Positions 1 through 10,313 of a DNA stretch of 64,000 nt are shown here, one piece after another (position 1 is the first letter of the stretch; the number at the start of each line of letters is the position of its first letter). The stretch comes from Datura wrightii (lineage: Eukaryota; Streptophyta; Magnoliopsida; Solanales; Solanaceae). The stretch is from positions 1,674,001-1,738,000 of the forward strand of contig JASDFA010000011.1 of NCBI GenBank assembly GCA_035772735.1, given 5' to 3'. The position numbers and the translations under genes were made by a program. The notes beneath the pieces were generated by a model. That model worked only from the letters and a program-made list of their open reading frames with translations, ran no database searches and was not told where the DNA came from.

Positions 1-1596
1 AAATGAAAAATAATGCGTAACATTGATGTTACCCTGATATTCAAAAGACAGAGATGGTCAATATAAATATAATAACAACACTGAATTGATGGTCAAAATG
101 CCCTCTTTTGTACTGTACTTCTCCTTTTCAAGCACCCGTCTCTTTTCTTAACTATTTTTTTCTAGATGGACGGGGCTTGTCAACATGTGCGCGGACTGAG
201 CTAGCATGACAAGTACAGGTCTCGCAAAATCCAGTAATTAAAATTCAAATTTTATATATTTATTAAGAAATTTATTAAATATAATTTCTTTCTGTGAAAA
301 GTTATAAACTTATTTATGCATATAATAAAATTCAAAACTCATAACTTTTACTACTACATTTAATTTAATTTTAGAAACATGAAACGAGTGTAATAGCTTG
401 ATCCACACCTTCATAGAATTTATCATTTTTTGATTCATTTATTACACGTAATATAGCAAAGTAATTTCACATACACAGCTCTCCATAAATGCATTAATGA
501 TTTGTCTGAGTTTGTATTGCTGAACTACTTGCAAGAGATGTACTTTTAATGCTGCTTTCCACTTTTTTAACTCCATTGTATCCATACCTCATAAGTTTAA
601 CAACCAAAAGAATATCCATATCTTCGTACTTTATTATTTCTTGCTTAATTTATTTTTCCTACCCCATTTTTTTCTTTTTCGCATGATCGAGAAATTCGTT
701 CGGAGTTGCTCCTCTCAGCTAACAATATACTTCGAAACTCGGAGATGAATAGTCTGTTCCTCTATGCTTCTTCACTTAAATATCAGAATTAGTGACATAA
801 TTGCACGAACTTGAACCTCTGACTTAAGACACAAGTCTCTCAATCTTTGTCAATTAACCTAACCGCCCGGAGGCATATCCCGTTTTCTTTTTTTAATTTA
901 TTTCTAGAAAGTCAAAATCGAAGTTTGAACGAGTAGGTTGCAGACTCAATTAATAGTAGTACTTACTAGATAGCTCCTTTTAGAAGAAACATAATACTAA
1001 ATGACTTGGAATTTTTGATTCTCTGAAGATCTTGCACTGATCAGATGAATTTCTCATTTGCTTTCATAGTGAAAAGGAAGAAGCATTTATAGTGCACAAC
1101 AAAGGCTAAGACCAAAAAATTTGACTGTATAGTTATCATTGTTGCCATCAATAAGCCCAACCAAAGTTGTGCACCTAATTAATATCATGGGAAAGAGACC
1201 TCTATATTTATATATATAATTAATCTGTCGAAAAGACTTGTATATACTCATCTTTGCTTATCATCTATCTACTTGTAGGAATTATTAGACTGTTATAAGA
1301 TGGAATGCTAGAGAATCCCATGGTTATACTGTAGTTATAGAGCAAGTTTTATTCACTCAAATATAATTTACATGTTTTATAATAATTCTTTGCAATAATC
1401 CTTCGTCAGTCGATGAAAATTTTTAAGGAGCCATTTGGCCGTGATGAGAATCATTCTTTTCTTTTTATTATTCGAAATAATTTTCACTTTTATTTCAAAC
1501 TCAGTGTTACATTATAAAATTTTCAAATCTAATTTGGAGCTGAATTTCAAATTTAAAAAAGTGCACTAAACTTGTTTTCCAACTCCAACTAAATAT
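1..1596. other. AT-rich non-satellite flank with no recognisable gene
   Basis: This stretch is AT-rich with many A and T runs. It contains no open frame of useful length on either strand, no tandem repeat and no match to the satellite, spacer or LTR families found later. It looks like ordinary plant intergenic DNA and marks the outside edge of the satellite array. I see no RNA gene or clear promoter in it. Confidence 0.7.
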
Positions 1597-1798
1597 AACG
1601 AGTGTAATCTCACAAGTGAGGTCTGGGGAAGATAGTGCGTACATACCTTACTTTTATCTTGTGAAGATAGAAAGGTTATTTTCGATAGATCATCTATTCA
1701 AGTGAAATATATCAAAATTAGTAATAAAAGGAAATGCATAAGTTGAGATATTATATAGAAAATAATAGAGAAACAAACAATAGCAACAACAAATAACA
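1597..1798 (+). mobile_element. Degenerate TS/SolS-like SINE
   Basis: The core around 1,620-1,690 (GGTCTGGGGAAGATAGTGCG, then a CTTACTTTTATCTTGTGAAG-like stretch and TTCGATAGATC) matches the pattern I know from the tRNA-derived TS/SolS SINEs of Solanaceae, with many transitions from the usual form. The right part becomes A-rich with AACAA and CAACAAC motifs, as expected for a SINE tail. The copy is old: several GC positions have decayed to AT. Recognition is from memory of the family, so the exact subfamily and ends are uncertain. It is the best single pointer to a Solanaceae source. Confidence 0.6.
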
Positions 1799-2260
1799 CG
1801 ATAATCGAAGTTGAGAAAATAACATATAATAATAAAATGGGAGAGTAAGATAGTGTCACGCCCCGCCCTGGGGGGTATGACTGGCACCTGGTGCCCTAGT
1901 AGGACCTAGACTGCTATCTGGTGAGCCAAAGCACATCTGGTGCCTGGCTGGCTCTAACTCAAATTCCTGGAAACAAAGGGCTATATAACGGCTGTAAACA
2001 CAGCCTCCGGCCAATAGGCCTATAACCTGAAAAACAGCTAACCAGAAACATACTACTGTCAAGGGAACCTATGCGGGCCGGCAAGGCCACCATGCTGTCT
2101 AGTTCTCTATAACTTAACAATGGCACGCTAAATAATTACGTGACCGGCAAGGTCACCACTACTGACTGGTTATGGCCACACACGACCAACAGGAACAGAA
2201 ATAACAAATAACTATAACAAGTTGCACGGCCTCACACGACCGGCTCGACTGACCACAAGG

Positions 2261-2269
2261 AAATATATA
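2261..2269 (-). promoter_or_regulatory. LTR TATA box (minus strand TATATATTT)
   Basis: On the minus strand this reads TATATATTT and sits about 400 bp before the LTR 3' end. The same motif occurs at the matching place in the second LTR (57,514-57,521), which supports a role as the element's core promoter. Transcription would run leftward. Confidence 0.45.
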
Positions 2270-2938
2270 CAGACTGCAAGCCTCTAGGGATAACAATAGA
2301 AATGATCGGGACAGGGCCCCGATCTACCCGTACTGTACAACAAAAGAAAATGAAATACACCTCTGGAATTCAGGCTCCGGATGATAGGAGCTGAATACTC
2401 AATAGCTGACTGGAATCACGAGGGATCGCCTCCTCGTCTATGAGTACCTGCAGGCAAGTAATGCAGCGCCCCACTGGGCGTCAGTACCGCAGGTATTGAG
2501 CATGTAAAGCAACTGAAATATACAACTGAAATGGATAACAACAGTAACATGACATATAAGCAGAAAGTAGCTGAGTCTATCTAGCTGAGAATAACTAGGG
2601 AGAGTTTATTTATTCCATAACTAAACTGAGCGTACCTGACGCCGTGTCGTCCCACTGTCTATCAGTATTTAATAACACATAGAGGTATACATAATAATAC
2701 ACACAATACCTGACTGACCCCCATAAGCCGGAAGGTGCCAACCAACACACAATCTATTTACCCCTACCCGGGTCTAAACCAACCAAAAATAAGTCACTCC
2801 ACTCATCTGATAACTGTGAGCTCCTCCTACAGGTCCCCTTGGGTACGTAGCTCAGGCCTTGGCCTCTGACAATAAACTGTGTCTGAGTCCGAAGACTCCT
2901 ACCTCTGGGCGCAGGTGCACGCGGGGTGTGTAATAAAA

Positions 2939-3100
2939 ACTGCCCCTGGGTGCAAGCACGCAACAGGGTGATTTTATAAAAATCTGTATCTGAAACTGCC
3001 CCCGGCCACAAGCGCACACAGAGTGTTCTGCCCCTGTAAACAGGGTGGACTGGCTCTGCGCAGAGTGAACTGAACTACCCCTGCAAGCAGGGTGTTCTGG
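2939..3100 (-). repeat. Degenerate short tandem repeats in the LTR-derived region
   Basis: About five imperfect units of 20-33 bp occur here, each with a CTGCCCCTG-like start and an ACAGGGTG- or GCAGGGTG-like end. Clear ones lie near 2,939, 2,994, 3,029 and 3,074. They are found only in this part of the window and probably belong to the U3 region of the LTR-derived sequence. Confidence 0.45.
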
Positions 3101-3123
3101 AACGTATTATCATGTGATCGCAA

Positions 3124-3266
3124 AGTCGCATTTTGCCTTGCGACACGCCGACTTGGCGCTTGTCCGATCTTTCCCCGGGCCTTTTTCTAGCATGTATGTC
3201 TTTCAAATACTCTTAACCAACACGCGAATAGGCCATCTATATGCTAGAAATTTACGGGGTGTAACA
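3124..3266 (-). mobile_element. Truncated segment B of a satellite spacer (copy 0)
   Basis: This is the right-hand 143 bp of the B segment seen in the 13 complete spacers: the AGTCGCATTTTGCCTTGCGA end of the 28-bp repeat array, the TTCTAGCATGTATGTCTTTC motif and the terminal GGGGTGTAACA. The left part is missing and is replaced by the LTR-derived sequence, so an LTR-type element landed in, or recombined with, a spacer at the array edge. Confidence 0.75.
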
Positions 3267-4572
3267 GCGGATCAAACGAAATGATCCATCACTAGGCCCC
3301 GCAGGCTGCGTACAGCCAAAATTTGGGGCCGAACGGAGGCGGTCGATCAAATCTCCAGAAATCCGTGGGCTAACATACACCGAAAATCGCAAAAATCATA
3401 AATTCTCATTTATGAAAAAAATTGTGATGCCGATCAAACGAATTATAGAGCACACGTCACCAGGCCACGCAGGCTGCGCACAACCAAACTTTTGGGGCCA
3501 AACGGAGACGGTCGATCAAATCTCTAGAAATTCGTGGGCTAACATTCACCGAAAATTGCGAAAATCGTAAATTGTCATTTATTCGAAAAATAGTGATGCC
3601 GATCAAACGAAATGATAGGGCGCCCATCACCAGGACCCACAGGCTGCGCACAACCAAAATTTGGGGCCGAACGGAGGCGGTTGATCAAATCTCCAGAAAT
3701 CCGTGGGCTAACATGCACCAAAAATCGAGAAAATCGTAAATTGTCATTTGTTTGAAAATTAGTAATGACGATCAAATGAAATGATAGGGCGCCCGTCACC
3801 AGGCCTCGCGGGCTGCGCACAACCAAACTTTGGGGCCGAACGGAGGCGGTCGATTAAATCTCAAAAAATCCGTGGGTTAACATACACCGAAAATTGCAAA
3901 AATCGTAAATTCTCATTTATGCAAAAAATTGTGATGTCGATCAAACAAAATGATAAGGCACCCGTCACCAGTCCCCGCAGGCTACGCACAGCCAAAATTT
4001 GGGACCGAACGGAGACGGTCGATCAAATCTCCAGAAATCCGTGGGCTAGCATACACCGAAAATCGAGAAAATCGTAAATTCTCATTTATTCGAAAAATAG
4101 TGATGTCGATCAAACGAAATGATAGGGCGCCCGTCATCAGGCTCTGTGCTATGAGCACGACCAAAATTTGGGGCCGAACGGAGGCGGTCGATCTGATCTC
4201 GAGAAATCTGTGGGCTAACATACATCGAAAATTGCGAAAATCGTAAATTCTCATTTATGCGAAAAATAGTGATGCCGATCAAATGAAATGATAGGGCGCC
4301 CATCAGCAGGCCCCGCAGGCTACGCACAGCCAAAATTTGGAGTCGAACGGAGGCGGTTGATCAAATCTCCAGAAATCCGTGGGCTAACATACACCGAAAA
4401 TTGCGAAAATCATAAATTCTCATTTGTGTAAAAAATAATGATGCCGATCAAATGAAATGATAGGGCACCCGTCACCGGCGCCCCGCGGGCTGCGCACAGC
4501 CAAAATTTGGGTCCGAACGGAGGCGGTGTCGATCAAATATCCAAAAATCCCGGGGCTAACACGCACCGAAAA
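3267..4572 (+). repeat. Satellite block S1 (169-bp family, about 7.7 monomers)
   Basis: This is the first satellite block after the array edge. Monomers recur at 169 bp (for example GATAGGGCGCCC-type starts at 3,783 and 3,952). One monomer near 3,460-3,600 is the CCAAACTTTTGGGGCC variant. Near 4,138-4,160 a monomer carries an aberrant GGCTCTGTGCTATGAGCACG stretch in place of the usual GC-rich core. The last monomer has the TCAAATATCC and AACACGCACC variants that precede most spacers. Confidence 0.9.
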
Positions 4573-5225
4573 GTTTGAAAGTTAGCAACATAGGCGCACT
4601 ATGCTAGTGTCGATAGATCGGGCGACATCGGATGTCACATGGTAACCTATGTCGAGACCCAACGCCCAACGATCAAAAATTTAACAAGAAACACCTATGC
4701 TTATCCTTATGATATAAAGAAAATGCTAGAGATTAGTGGTGGTAGTGCTGGCCTACCATGGTCGCTTGCCATGGTGGTGTCGGTTGTGGTGGGTCGTTAA
4801 GACTAGTTTTTAAATTAAAATTGTCAACCATATTGGGAAATATGTTGAAATGAGTGCGATAGAGGCATATTTTTAGAAAAATGGCTCGGCCAAAACGGAT
4901 AATCCAGCCCAAAGTTATGATCATTTAGATAATATGCCTCTAATGAACTCTTTTTCCATCGATTATATTACAGTTTTAACAACATTATGTAAGATCTCAT
5001 CAAAAGGCTTGCATCTCGGCAGTTCTTATTTTTTTAATAAAGAAATAACACACACCAAAAATTGCGAAAATCGTAAATTCTCATTTATGCAAAAAATAGT
5101 GATGCGGATCAAACGAAATGATAGGACTATCTAAATTCTGATTTCTTATTCTAATCTCTTTCTGTACTATACTGATTCTTTACTGATTACCGTAATGAAT
5201 TGATTTAAAACCGAAGTGGGGCTTG

Positions 5226-5233
5226 TATATAAT
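5226..5233 (-). promoter_or_regulatory. TATA-like box in Sp1 segment B
   Basis: TATATAAT on the plus strand, slightly altered from the TATATATA of copies 2-5. It lies just left of the 28-bp repeat array, where the core promoter of a minus-strand LTR would be. No evidence of activity can be seen. Confidence 0.3.
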
Positions 5234-5246
5234 AGAAAATATAAAT

Positions 5247-5343
5247 CGCATTCAGCGAATGCGATTGATAAGTCGCATTCCTGGAATGCGTTTTATAAGT
5301 CGCATTCCCGGAATGCGATTTATAAGTCGCATTTTGCCTTGCG
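5247..5343. repeat. 28-bp palindromic minisatellite in Sp1
   Basis: There are four units at about 28-bp spacing. Each is centred on an inverted repeat of the form CGCATTCC-N-GGAATGCG; the third unit is perfect. The last unit (CGCATTTTGCCTTGCG) is degenerate and is the same in nearly all copies. The linker ATTTATAAGT is itself nearly palindromic. Unit number varies from 2 to 5 between spacer copies. Confidence 0.8.
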
Positions 5344-5467
5344 ACGCGCCGACTTGGCGCTTGTCCGATCTTTCTCCGGGCCTTTTTCTAGCATGTATGT
5401 CTTTCAAATACTCTAAACCAACACGCGAATAGACCATCTATATGCTAGAAATTTGCGGGGTGTAACA

Positions 5468-6433
5468 GCGGATCAAACGAAATGATCCGTCACTAGGCCC
5501 CGCAGGCTACGCACAGCCAAAATTTGGGGCTTAACGGAGGCGGTCGATCAAATCTCCAGAAATCCGTGGGCTAACATACACCGAAAATGGCAAAAATCGT
5601 AAATTCTCATTTATGCAAAAAATTGTGATGCCGATCAAACGAAATGATAGGGCACCCGACACCAGGCCCCGCAGGCTGCGCACAGCAAAAATTTGTGGCC
5701 GAACGGAGACGGTCGATGAAATCTCCAGAAATCCGTGGGCTAACATACACCGAATATCGAGAAAATCGTAAATTCTTATTTATTCGAAAAATAGTGATGC
5801 CAATCAAACGAAATGATAGGGCGCCCGTCACCAGGCCCCGCGGGCTGCGGACTGCCAAAATTTGGGGCCGAACGGAGGCGGTCGATCTGATCTCGAGAAA
5901 TCTGTGGGCTAACATACACCGAAAATCGAGAAAATCATAAATTCTCATTTATGCGAAAAATAGTTATGCCGATCAAATGAAATGATTGGGCGCCCGTCAC
6001 CAGGCCCCGCAGGCTGCGCACACCCAAAATTTGGGGCCGAACGGAGGCGGTCGATCAAATCTCCAGAAATCCGTGGGCTAACATACATCGAAAATTGAGA
6101 AAATCGTAAATTCTCATTTATGCGAAAAATAGTGATGCCGATCAAACGAAATGATAGGACACCGGACAGCAGGCCCCGCAGGCTACGCACACCCAAAATT
6201 TGGGGCCGAACGGAGGCGGTCGATCAAATCTCCAAAAATCCATAGGCTAACATACACCAAAAATCGAGAAAATCATAAATTCTCATTTATGCGAAAAATA
6301 GTGATGCCGATCAAACGAAATGATAGGGCGCCCGTCACCAGCGCCCCGAGGGCTGCGCACAGCCAAAATTTGCGGCCGAATAGAGGCGGTCAATCAAATA
6401 TCCAGAAATCCCGGGGCTAACACGCATCGAAAA
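5468..6433 (+). repeat. Satellite block S2 (about 5.7 monomers)
   Basis: This block of 966 bp has the same length as S3 and within 2 bp of S4, forming part of the regular macro-repeat at 4.6-10.3 kb. Monomers with the GATCTGATCTCGAG variant occur once (near 5,883). The block opens with GCGGATCAAACGAAATGATC and closes with the TCAAATATCC variant, as the other blocks do. Confidence 0.9.
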
Positions 6434-6765
6434 GTTTGAAAGTTAGCAACATAGGCGCACTATGCTAGTGTCGACAGATCGGCCGACATCGGATGTCACA
6501 TGCTAACCTATGTCGAGACCCAACACCCATCGATCAATGCCCAGCGATCGAAAATTTAAAAGGAAACACCTATGCTTATCCTTATGATATAAAGAAAATA
6601 CAAGAGATTAGTGATGGTAGTGCTGGCCTACCATGGTCGCTTGCCATGGTGGTGTCGGTTGTGGTGGGTCGTTAAGACTAGTTTTTAAATTAAAATTGTC
6701 AACCATATTGGGAAATATGTTGAAATGAGTGCGATAGAGGCATATTTTTAGAAAAATGGCTCGGC

Positions 6766-6787
6766 CAAACCGCCTTACGGCGGTTTG
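6766..6787. other. Perfect 9-bp stem, 4-nt loop hairpin in segment A
   Basis: Arms are CAAACCGCC and GGCGGTTTG with loop TTAC. The stem is intact in copies 2, 7 and 8, has one mismatch or more in others, is broken in copies 10-13 (GGTAGTTTG) and is deleted in copy 1. Changes are not compensated, so there is no sign that the structure is maintained. Confidence 0.6.
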
Positions 6788-7167
6788 TCCAGATAGATCT
6801 CGAAAAAATACACAAAATGAAAAAAACAATCGTGTAAAACGGATAATCCAGCCCAAAGTTATGATCATTTAGATAATATGCCTCTAATGAACTCTTTTTC
6901 CGTCGATTATATTACAGTTTTAACAACATTATGTAAGATCTCATCAAAGGGCTTGCATCTCGGCAGTTCTTATTTTGTTAATAAAGAAATAACACACACC
7001 AAAAATCGCGAAAATCGTAAATTCTCATTTATGCAAAAAATAGTGATGCCGATCAAACGAAATGATAGGACTATCTAAATTCTAATTTCTTATTCTGATC
7101 TCTTTCTGTACTATACTTATTCTTTATTGATTACCTTAATGAATTGATTTAAAACCGAAGTGGGGCT

Positions 7168-7175
7168 TATATATA
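7168..7175 (-). promoter_or_regulatory. TATA box in Sp2 segment B
   Basis: TATATATA followed on the minus strand by AGCCCCACTTCGG. This block is the part removed by a precise 16-bp deletion in copies 6, 8-11 and 13. Confidence 0.4.
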
Positions 7176-7404
7176 ATAGAAACTATAATCGCATTCAGGG
7201 AATGCGATTTATAAGCTGTATTTCGTGAATGCGATTTATAAGTCGCATTCCTGGAATGCGTTTTATAAGTCGCATTTTGCCTTGCGCGACTTGGCGCTTG
7301 TCCGATCTTTCCCCGGGCCTTTTTCTAGCATGTATGTCTTTCAAATACTCTAAGCCAACATGCGAATAGGCCATCTATATGCTAGAAATTTACGGGGTGT
7401 AACA

Positions 7405-8370
7405 GCGTATCAAATGAAATGATCCGTCACTAGGCCCTGCAGGCTACGCACAGCTAAAATTTAGGGCTGAACGGAGGCGGTCGATCAAATCTCCAGAAAT
7501 CCGTAGGCTAACATACACCGAAAATTGTGAAAATCGTAAATTTTCATTTATGCGAAAAATAGTGATGCCGATCAAACAAAATGATAGAGCGCCCGCTAGC
7601 AGGCCCCGCAGGCTGCGCACAGCCAAAATTTTGGGCCGAACGGAGGCGGTCGATCAAATCTCCAGAAATCTGTGGGCTAACATACACCGAAAATCGCGAA
7701 AATCGTAAATTCTCATTTATGCAAAAAATTGTGATGCCGATCAAATGAAATGATAAGGCGCCGGTCACCAGGCCCCGCAGGCTGCGCACAACCAAAATTT
7801 AGGGCCAAACGGAGATGGTCGATCAAATCTCCAGGATTCCGTGGGCTAACATACACCAAAAATCGAGAAAATCGTAAATTCTCATTTATTCAAAAAATAG
7901 TGATGCCGATCAAATGAAATGATAGGGCGCCCATCACCAGGCCCCGCAGGCTACGCACAGCCAAAAGTTGGGACCGAACGGAGGCGGTCGATCTGGTCTC
8001 GAGAAATCCGTAGGCTAACATACACCGAAAATTGTGAAAATCGTAAATTTTCATTTATGCGAAAAATAGTGATGCCGATCAAACGAAATGATAGAGCGCC
8101 CGCTAGCAGGCCCCGCAGGCTGCGCACAGCCAAAATTTTGGGCCGAACGGAGGCGGTCGATCAAATCTCCAGAAATCTGTGGGCTAACATACACCGAAAA
8201 TCGCAAAAATCGTAAATTCTCATTTATGCGAAAAATAGTGATGCCGATCAAACGAAATGATAGGGTGCTCGTCATCGGCACCCCGCGGGCTGCGCACAGC
8301 CAAAATTTGAGGCCGAACGGAGGCGGTCGATCAAATATCCAGAAATCCCTGGGCTAACACGCACCGAAAA
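7405..8370 (+). repeat. Satellite block S3 (about 5.7 monomers) with an internal 3-monomer duplication
   Basis: This block is 966 bp. Within it about 7,437-7,790 recurs at 7,944-8,297, a spacing of exactly 507 bp (3 x 169). Both copies share unusual changes such as GCGCCCGCTAGCAGG and AAATTTTCATTTATGCG, so this is a real local duplication and not just the monomer period. Confidence 0.9.
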
Positions 8371-9345
8371 GTTTGAAAGTTAGCAACATAGGCGCACTAT
8401 GCTAGTGTCGACAGATCGGCCGACATCAGATGTCACATGCTAACCTTTGTCGAGACCCAACGCCCATCTATCAATGCCCAGCGATCGAAAATTTAAAAGG
8501 AAACACCTATGCTTATCCTTATGATATAAAGAAAATGCTAGAGATTAGTGGTGGTAGTGCTGGCCTACCATGGTCGCTTGCCATGGTGGTGTCGGTTTTG
8601 GTGGGTCGTTAGGACCAGTTTTTAAATTAAAATTGTCAATCATATTGGAAAATGTGTTGAAATGAGTGCGATAGAGGCATATTTTCAGAAAAATGGCTCG
8701 GCCAAACCGCATTACGGCGGTTTGTCCAGATAGATCTCAAAAAATACACAAAATGAAAAAACAATCATGTAAACGGATAATCCAGCCCAAAGTTATGATC
8801 ATTTAGATAATATGCCTCTAATGAACTCTTTTTCCGTCGATTATATTACAGTTTTAACAACATTATGTAAGCTCTAATCAAAAGACTTGCATCTCGGCAG
8901 TTCTTATTTTTTTAATAAAGAGCTAACACACACCAAAAATTGCGAAAATCGTAAATTCTCATTTATGCAAAAAATAGTGATGCGGATCAAACGAAATGAT
9001 AGGACTATCTAAATTCTAATTTCTTATTCTGATCTCTTTCTGTACTATACTGATTCTTTACTGATTACCGTAATGAATTGATTTAAAACCGAAGTGGGGC
9101 TTATATATAATAGAAACCATAGATCGCATTCAGGGAATGCGATTTATAAGTTGCATTTCCGGAATGCGATTTATAAGTCGCATTTCTGGAATGCGATTTA
9201 TAAGTCGCATTTTGCCTTGCGACGCGCCGACTTGGCGCTTGTGGGATCTTTCCCCAGGCCTTTTTCTAGCATGTATGACTTTCTAATACTCTTAACCAAC
9301 ACGCGAATAGGCCATCTATATGCTAGAAATGTACGGGGTGTAACC
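8371..9345 (-). repeat. Spacer Sp3 (A 8371-8921, half monomer 8922-9003, B 9004-9345)
   Basis: A complete copy. The hairpin has one changed base in the loop region (CGCATTACGGCGG). B has TATATATA at 9,102-9,109 and four 28-bp units. The B end reads GGGGTGTAACC, with the final A of the LTR-type CA end changed. Confidence 0.85.
9102..9109 (-). promoter_or_regulatory. TATA box in Sp3 segment B
   Basis: TATATATA in the same position as in Sp2, 10-20 bp left of the first 28-bp palindromic unit. Confidence 0.4.
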
Positions 9346-10313
9346 GCGGATCAAATGAAATGATCCGTCACTAGGCCCCGCAGGCTGCGCACAACCAAAA
9401 TTTGGGACCAAACGGAGGCGGTCGATCAAATCTCCAGAAATCCGTGGGCTAACATACACCGAAAATCGCAAAAATCATAAATTCTCATTTATGCAAAAAA
9501 TAGTGATGCCGATCAAATGAAATTATAGAGCACCCGTCACCGGGCCACGCAGGCTGCGCACAGCCAAACTTTTGGGGCCAAACAGAGACGGTCGATCAAA
9601 TCTCCAGAAATCCGTGGGCTAACATTCACCGAAAACCGAGAAAATCGTAAATTATCATTTATTCAAAAAATAGTGATGCCGATCAAACGAAATGATAGGG
9701 AGCCCGTCACCAGGCCCCACAGGCTGCGCACAGCCAAAATTTAGGTCCGAACGGAGGCGGTCAATCAAATCTCCAGAAATCCGTGGGCTAACATACACCG
9801 AAAATCAAGAAAATCGTAAATTCTCATTTATGCGAAAAATAGTGATGCCGATCAAATGAAATGATAGGGCGCCAGTCACCAGCGACCCGCGGGCTACGCA
9901 CACCCAAAATTTGGGGCCGAACGGAGGCGGTCGATCTGATCTCGAGAAATCCGTGGGCTAACATACATCGAAAATTGCGAAAATCGTAAATTCTCATTTA
10001 TGCAAAAAATTGTGATGCCGATCAAATGAAATTATAGGGCGCCCGTCAGCAGGCCCCGCAGGCTGCGCACAGCAAAAATTTGGGGCCGAACGGAGGCGGT
10101 CGATCAAATCACCAGAAATCCGTGCGCTAACATACACCGAAAATCGAGTAAATCGTCAATTCTCATTTATGCGAAAAATAGTGATGCCGATCAAACGAAA
10201 TGATAGGGCGCCCGTCACCAGCGCCCCGCGGGCTGCGCACAGCTAAAATTTGGGGCCGAGCAGAGGCGGTCGATCAAATATCCAGAAATTTCTGGGCTAA
10301 CACGCACCGAAAA
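9346..10313 (+). repeat. Satellite block S4 (about 5.7 monomers)
   Basis: This block of 968 bp is the third of the regular 966-968-bp blocks. It contains a CCAAACTTTTGGGGCC variant monomer near 9,560 and a CTCGAG variant near 9,943. It ends with the usual TCAAATATCC pre-spacer monomer. Confidence 0.9.

Larger units (their letters stand above)
1854..3113 (-). mobile_element. LTR-derived sequence at the array edge (Ty3/gypsy family, same as the 56-57.6 kb element)
   Basis: The first about 485 bp (1,854-2,338) align by eye with the LTR at 57,098-57,597: both start TGTCAC, share the GGTGCC and GCTATATAACGGCTGTAA motifs, and carry a TATATA box at the same place. The minus strand is the sense strand, so 1,854 is the 3' end of the LTR. 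The sequence beyond 2,338 has no second copy in the window, so where the LTR ends and whether internal sequence follows is unclear. The right end is lost where it joins a satellite spacer remnant near 3,113-3,124. The 5 bp to the left (GATAG) have no matching target duplication on the right. No coding domain is visible. Confidence 0.7.
4573..5467 (-). repeat. Spacer Sp1 (A 4573-5046, half monomer 5047-5125, B 5126-5467)
   Basis: Segment A starts GTTTGAAAGTTAGCAACATA. This copy lacks about 80 bp of A, including the CAAACCGCC/GGCGGTTTG hairpin, and about 20 bp near 4,665. The half monomer is the AT-rich half of the satellite. B ends GGGGTGTAACA, which on the minus strand is a TGTTACACCCC LTR start. 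A TATA-like box lies at 5,226-5,233 and four 28-bp palindromic units at 5,247-5,343. Confidence 0.8.
6434..7404 (-). repeat. Spacer Sp2 (A 6434-6990, half monomer 6991-7069, B 7070-7404)
   Basis: This is one of the most complete copies and can serve as the reference spacer. A holds the 9-bp hairpin at 6,766-6,787 and the ACCATGG/CCATGGT inverted repeat near 6,630-6,650. B carries TATATATA at 7,168-7,175 and four 28-bp units at about 7,188-7,287, and ends GGGGTGTAACA. Short open frames of 60-86 codons occur on both strands of A, but none keeps its frame well across copies and none resembles a protein I know. Confidence 0.85.

Noticed and set aside
2754..3017. 87-codon minus-strand frame in the LTR-derived region
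   Set aside because: It overlaps the degenerate short repeats and has no recognisable domain; LTRs of this kind are normally non-coding.
3781..4077. Plus-strand open frames of 89-98 codons repeated dozens of times
   Set aside because: They recur in every block because the 169-bp monomer shifts frame by one each unit and stops fall at fixed places. They have no start context, no known domain and equal counterparts on the other strand.
6493..6675. 60-codon frame in segment A (starts MSHANLCRDPTP) present in several spacers
   Set aside because: It keeps its length only in closely related copies and is lost by indels in copies 1, 5, 8, 9 and 12. Substitutions are spread over all codon positions, so DNA-level copying explains it.
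6766..6787. Hairpin in segment A as a transcription terminator or RNA gene
   Set aside because: There is no T run, and the arms decay without compensation in copies 10-13. It is better seen as one of several short palindromes.
6608..6868. 86-codon minus-strand frame in segment A
   Set aside because: It overlaps other frames and is broken in most copies, and it resembles no protein I know.
7070..7404. Segment B as a complete LTR with target duplication
   Set aside because: The TGATAGGACTATC start could be read as an LTR end, but the flanks CGAAA and GCGGA do not match as a 5-bp duplication. I keep it as an LTR fragment only.
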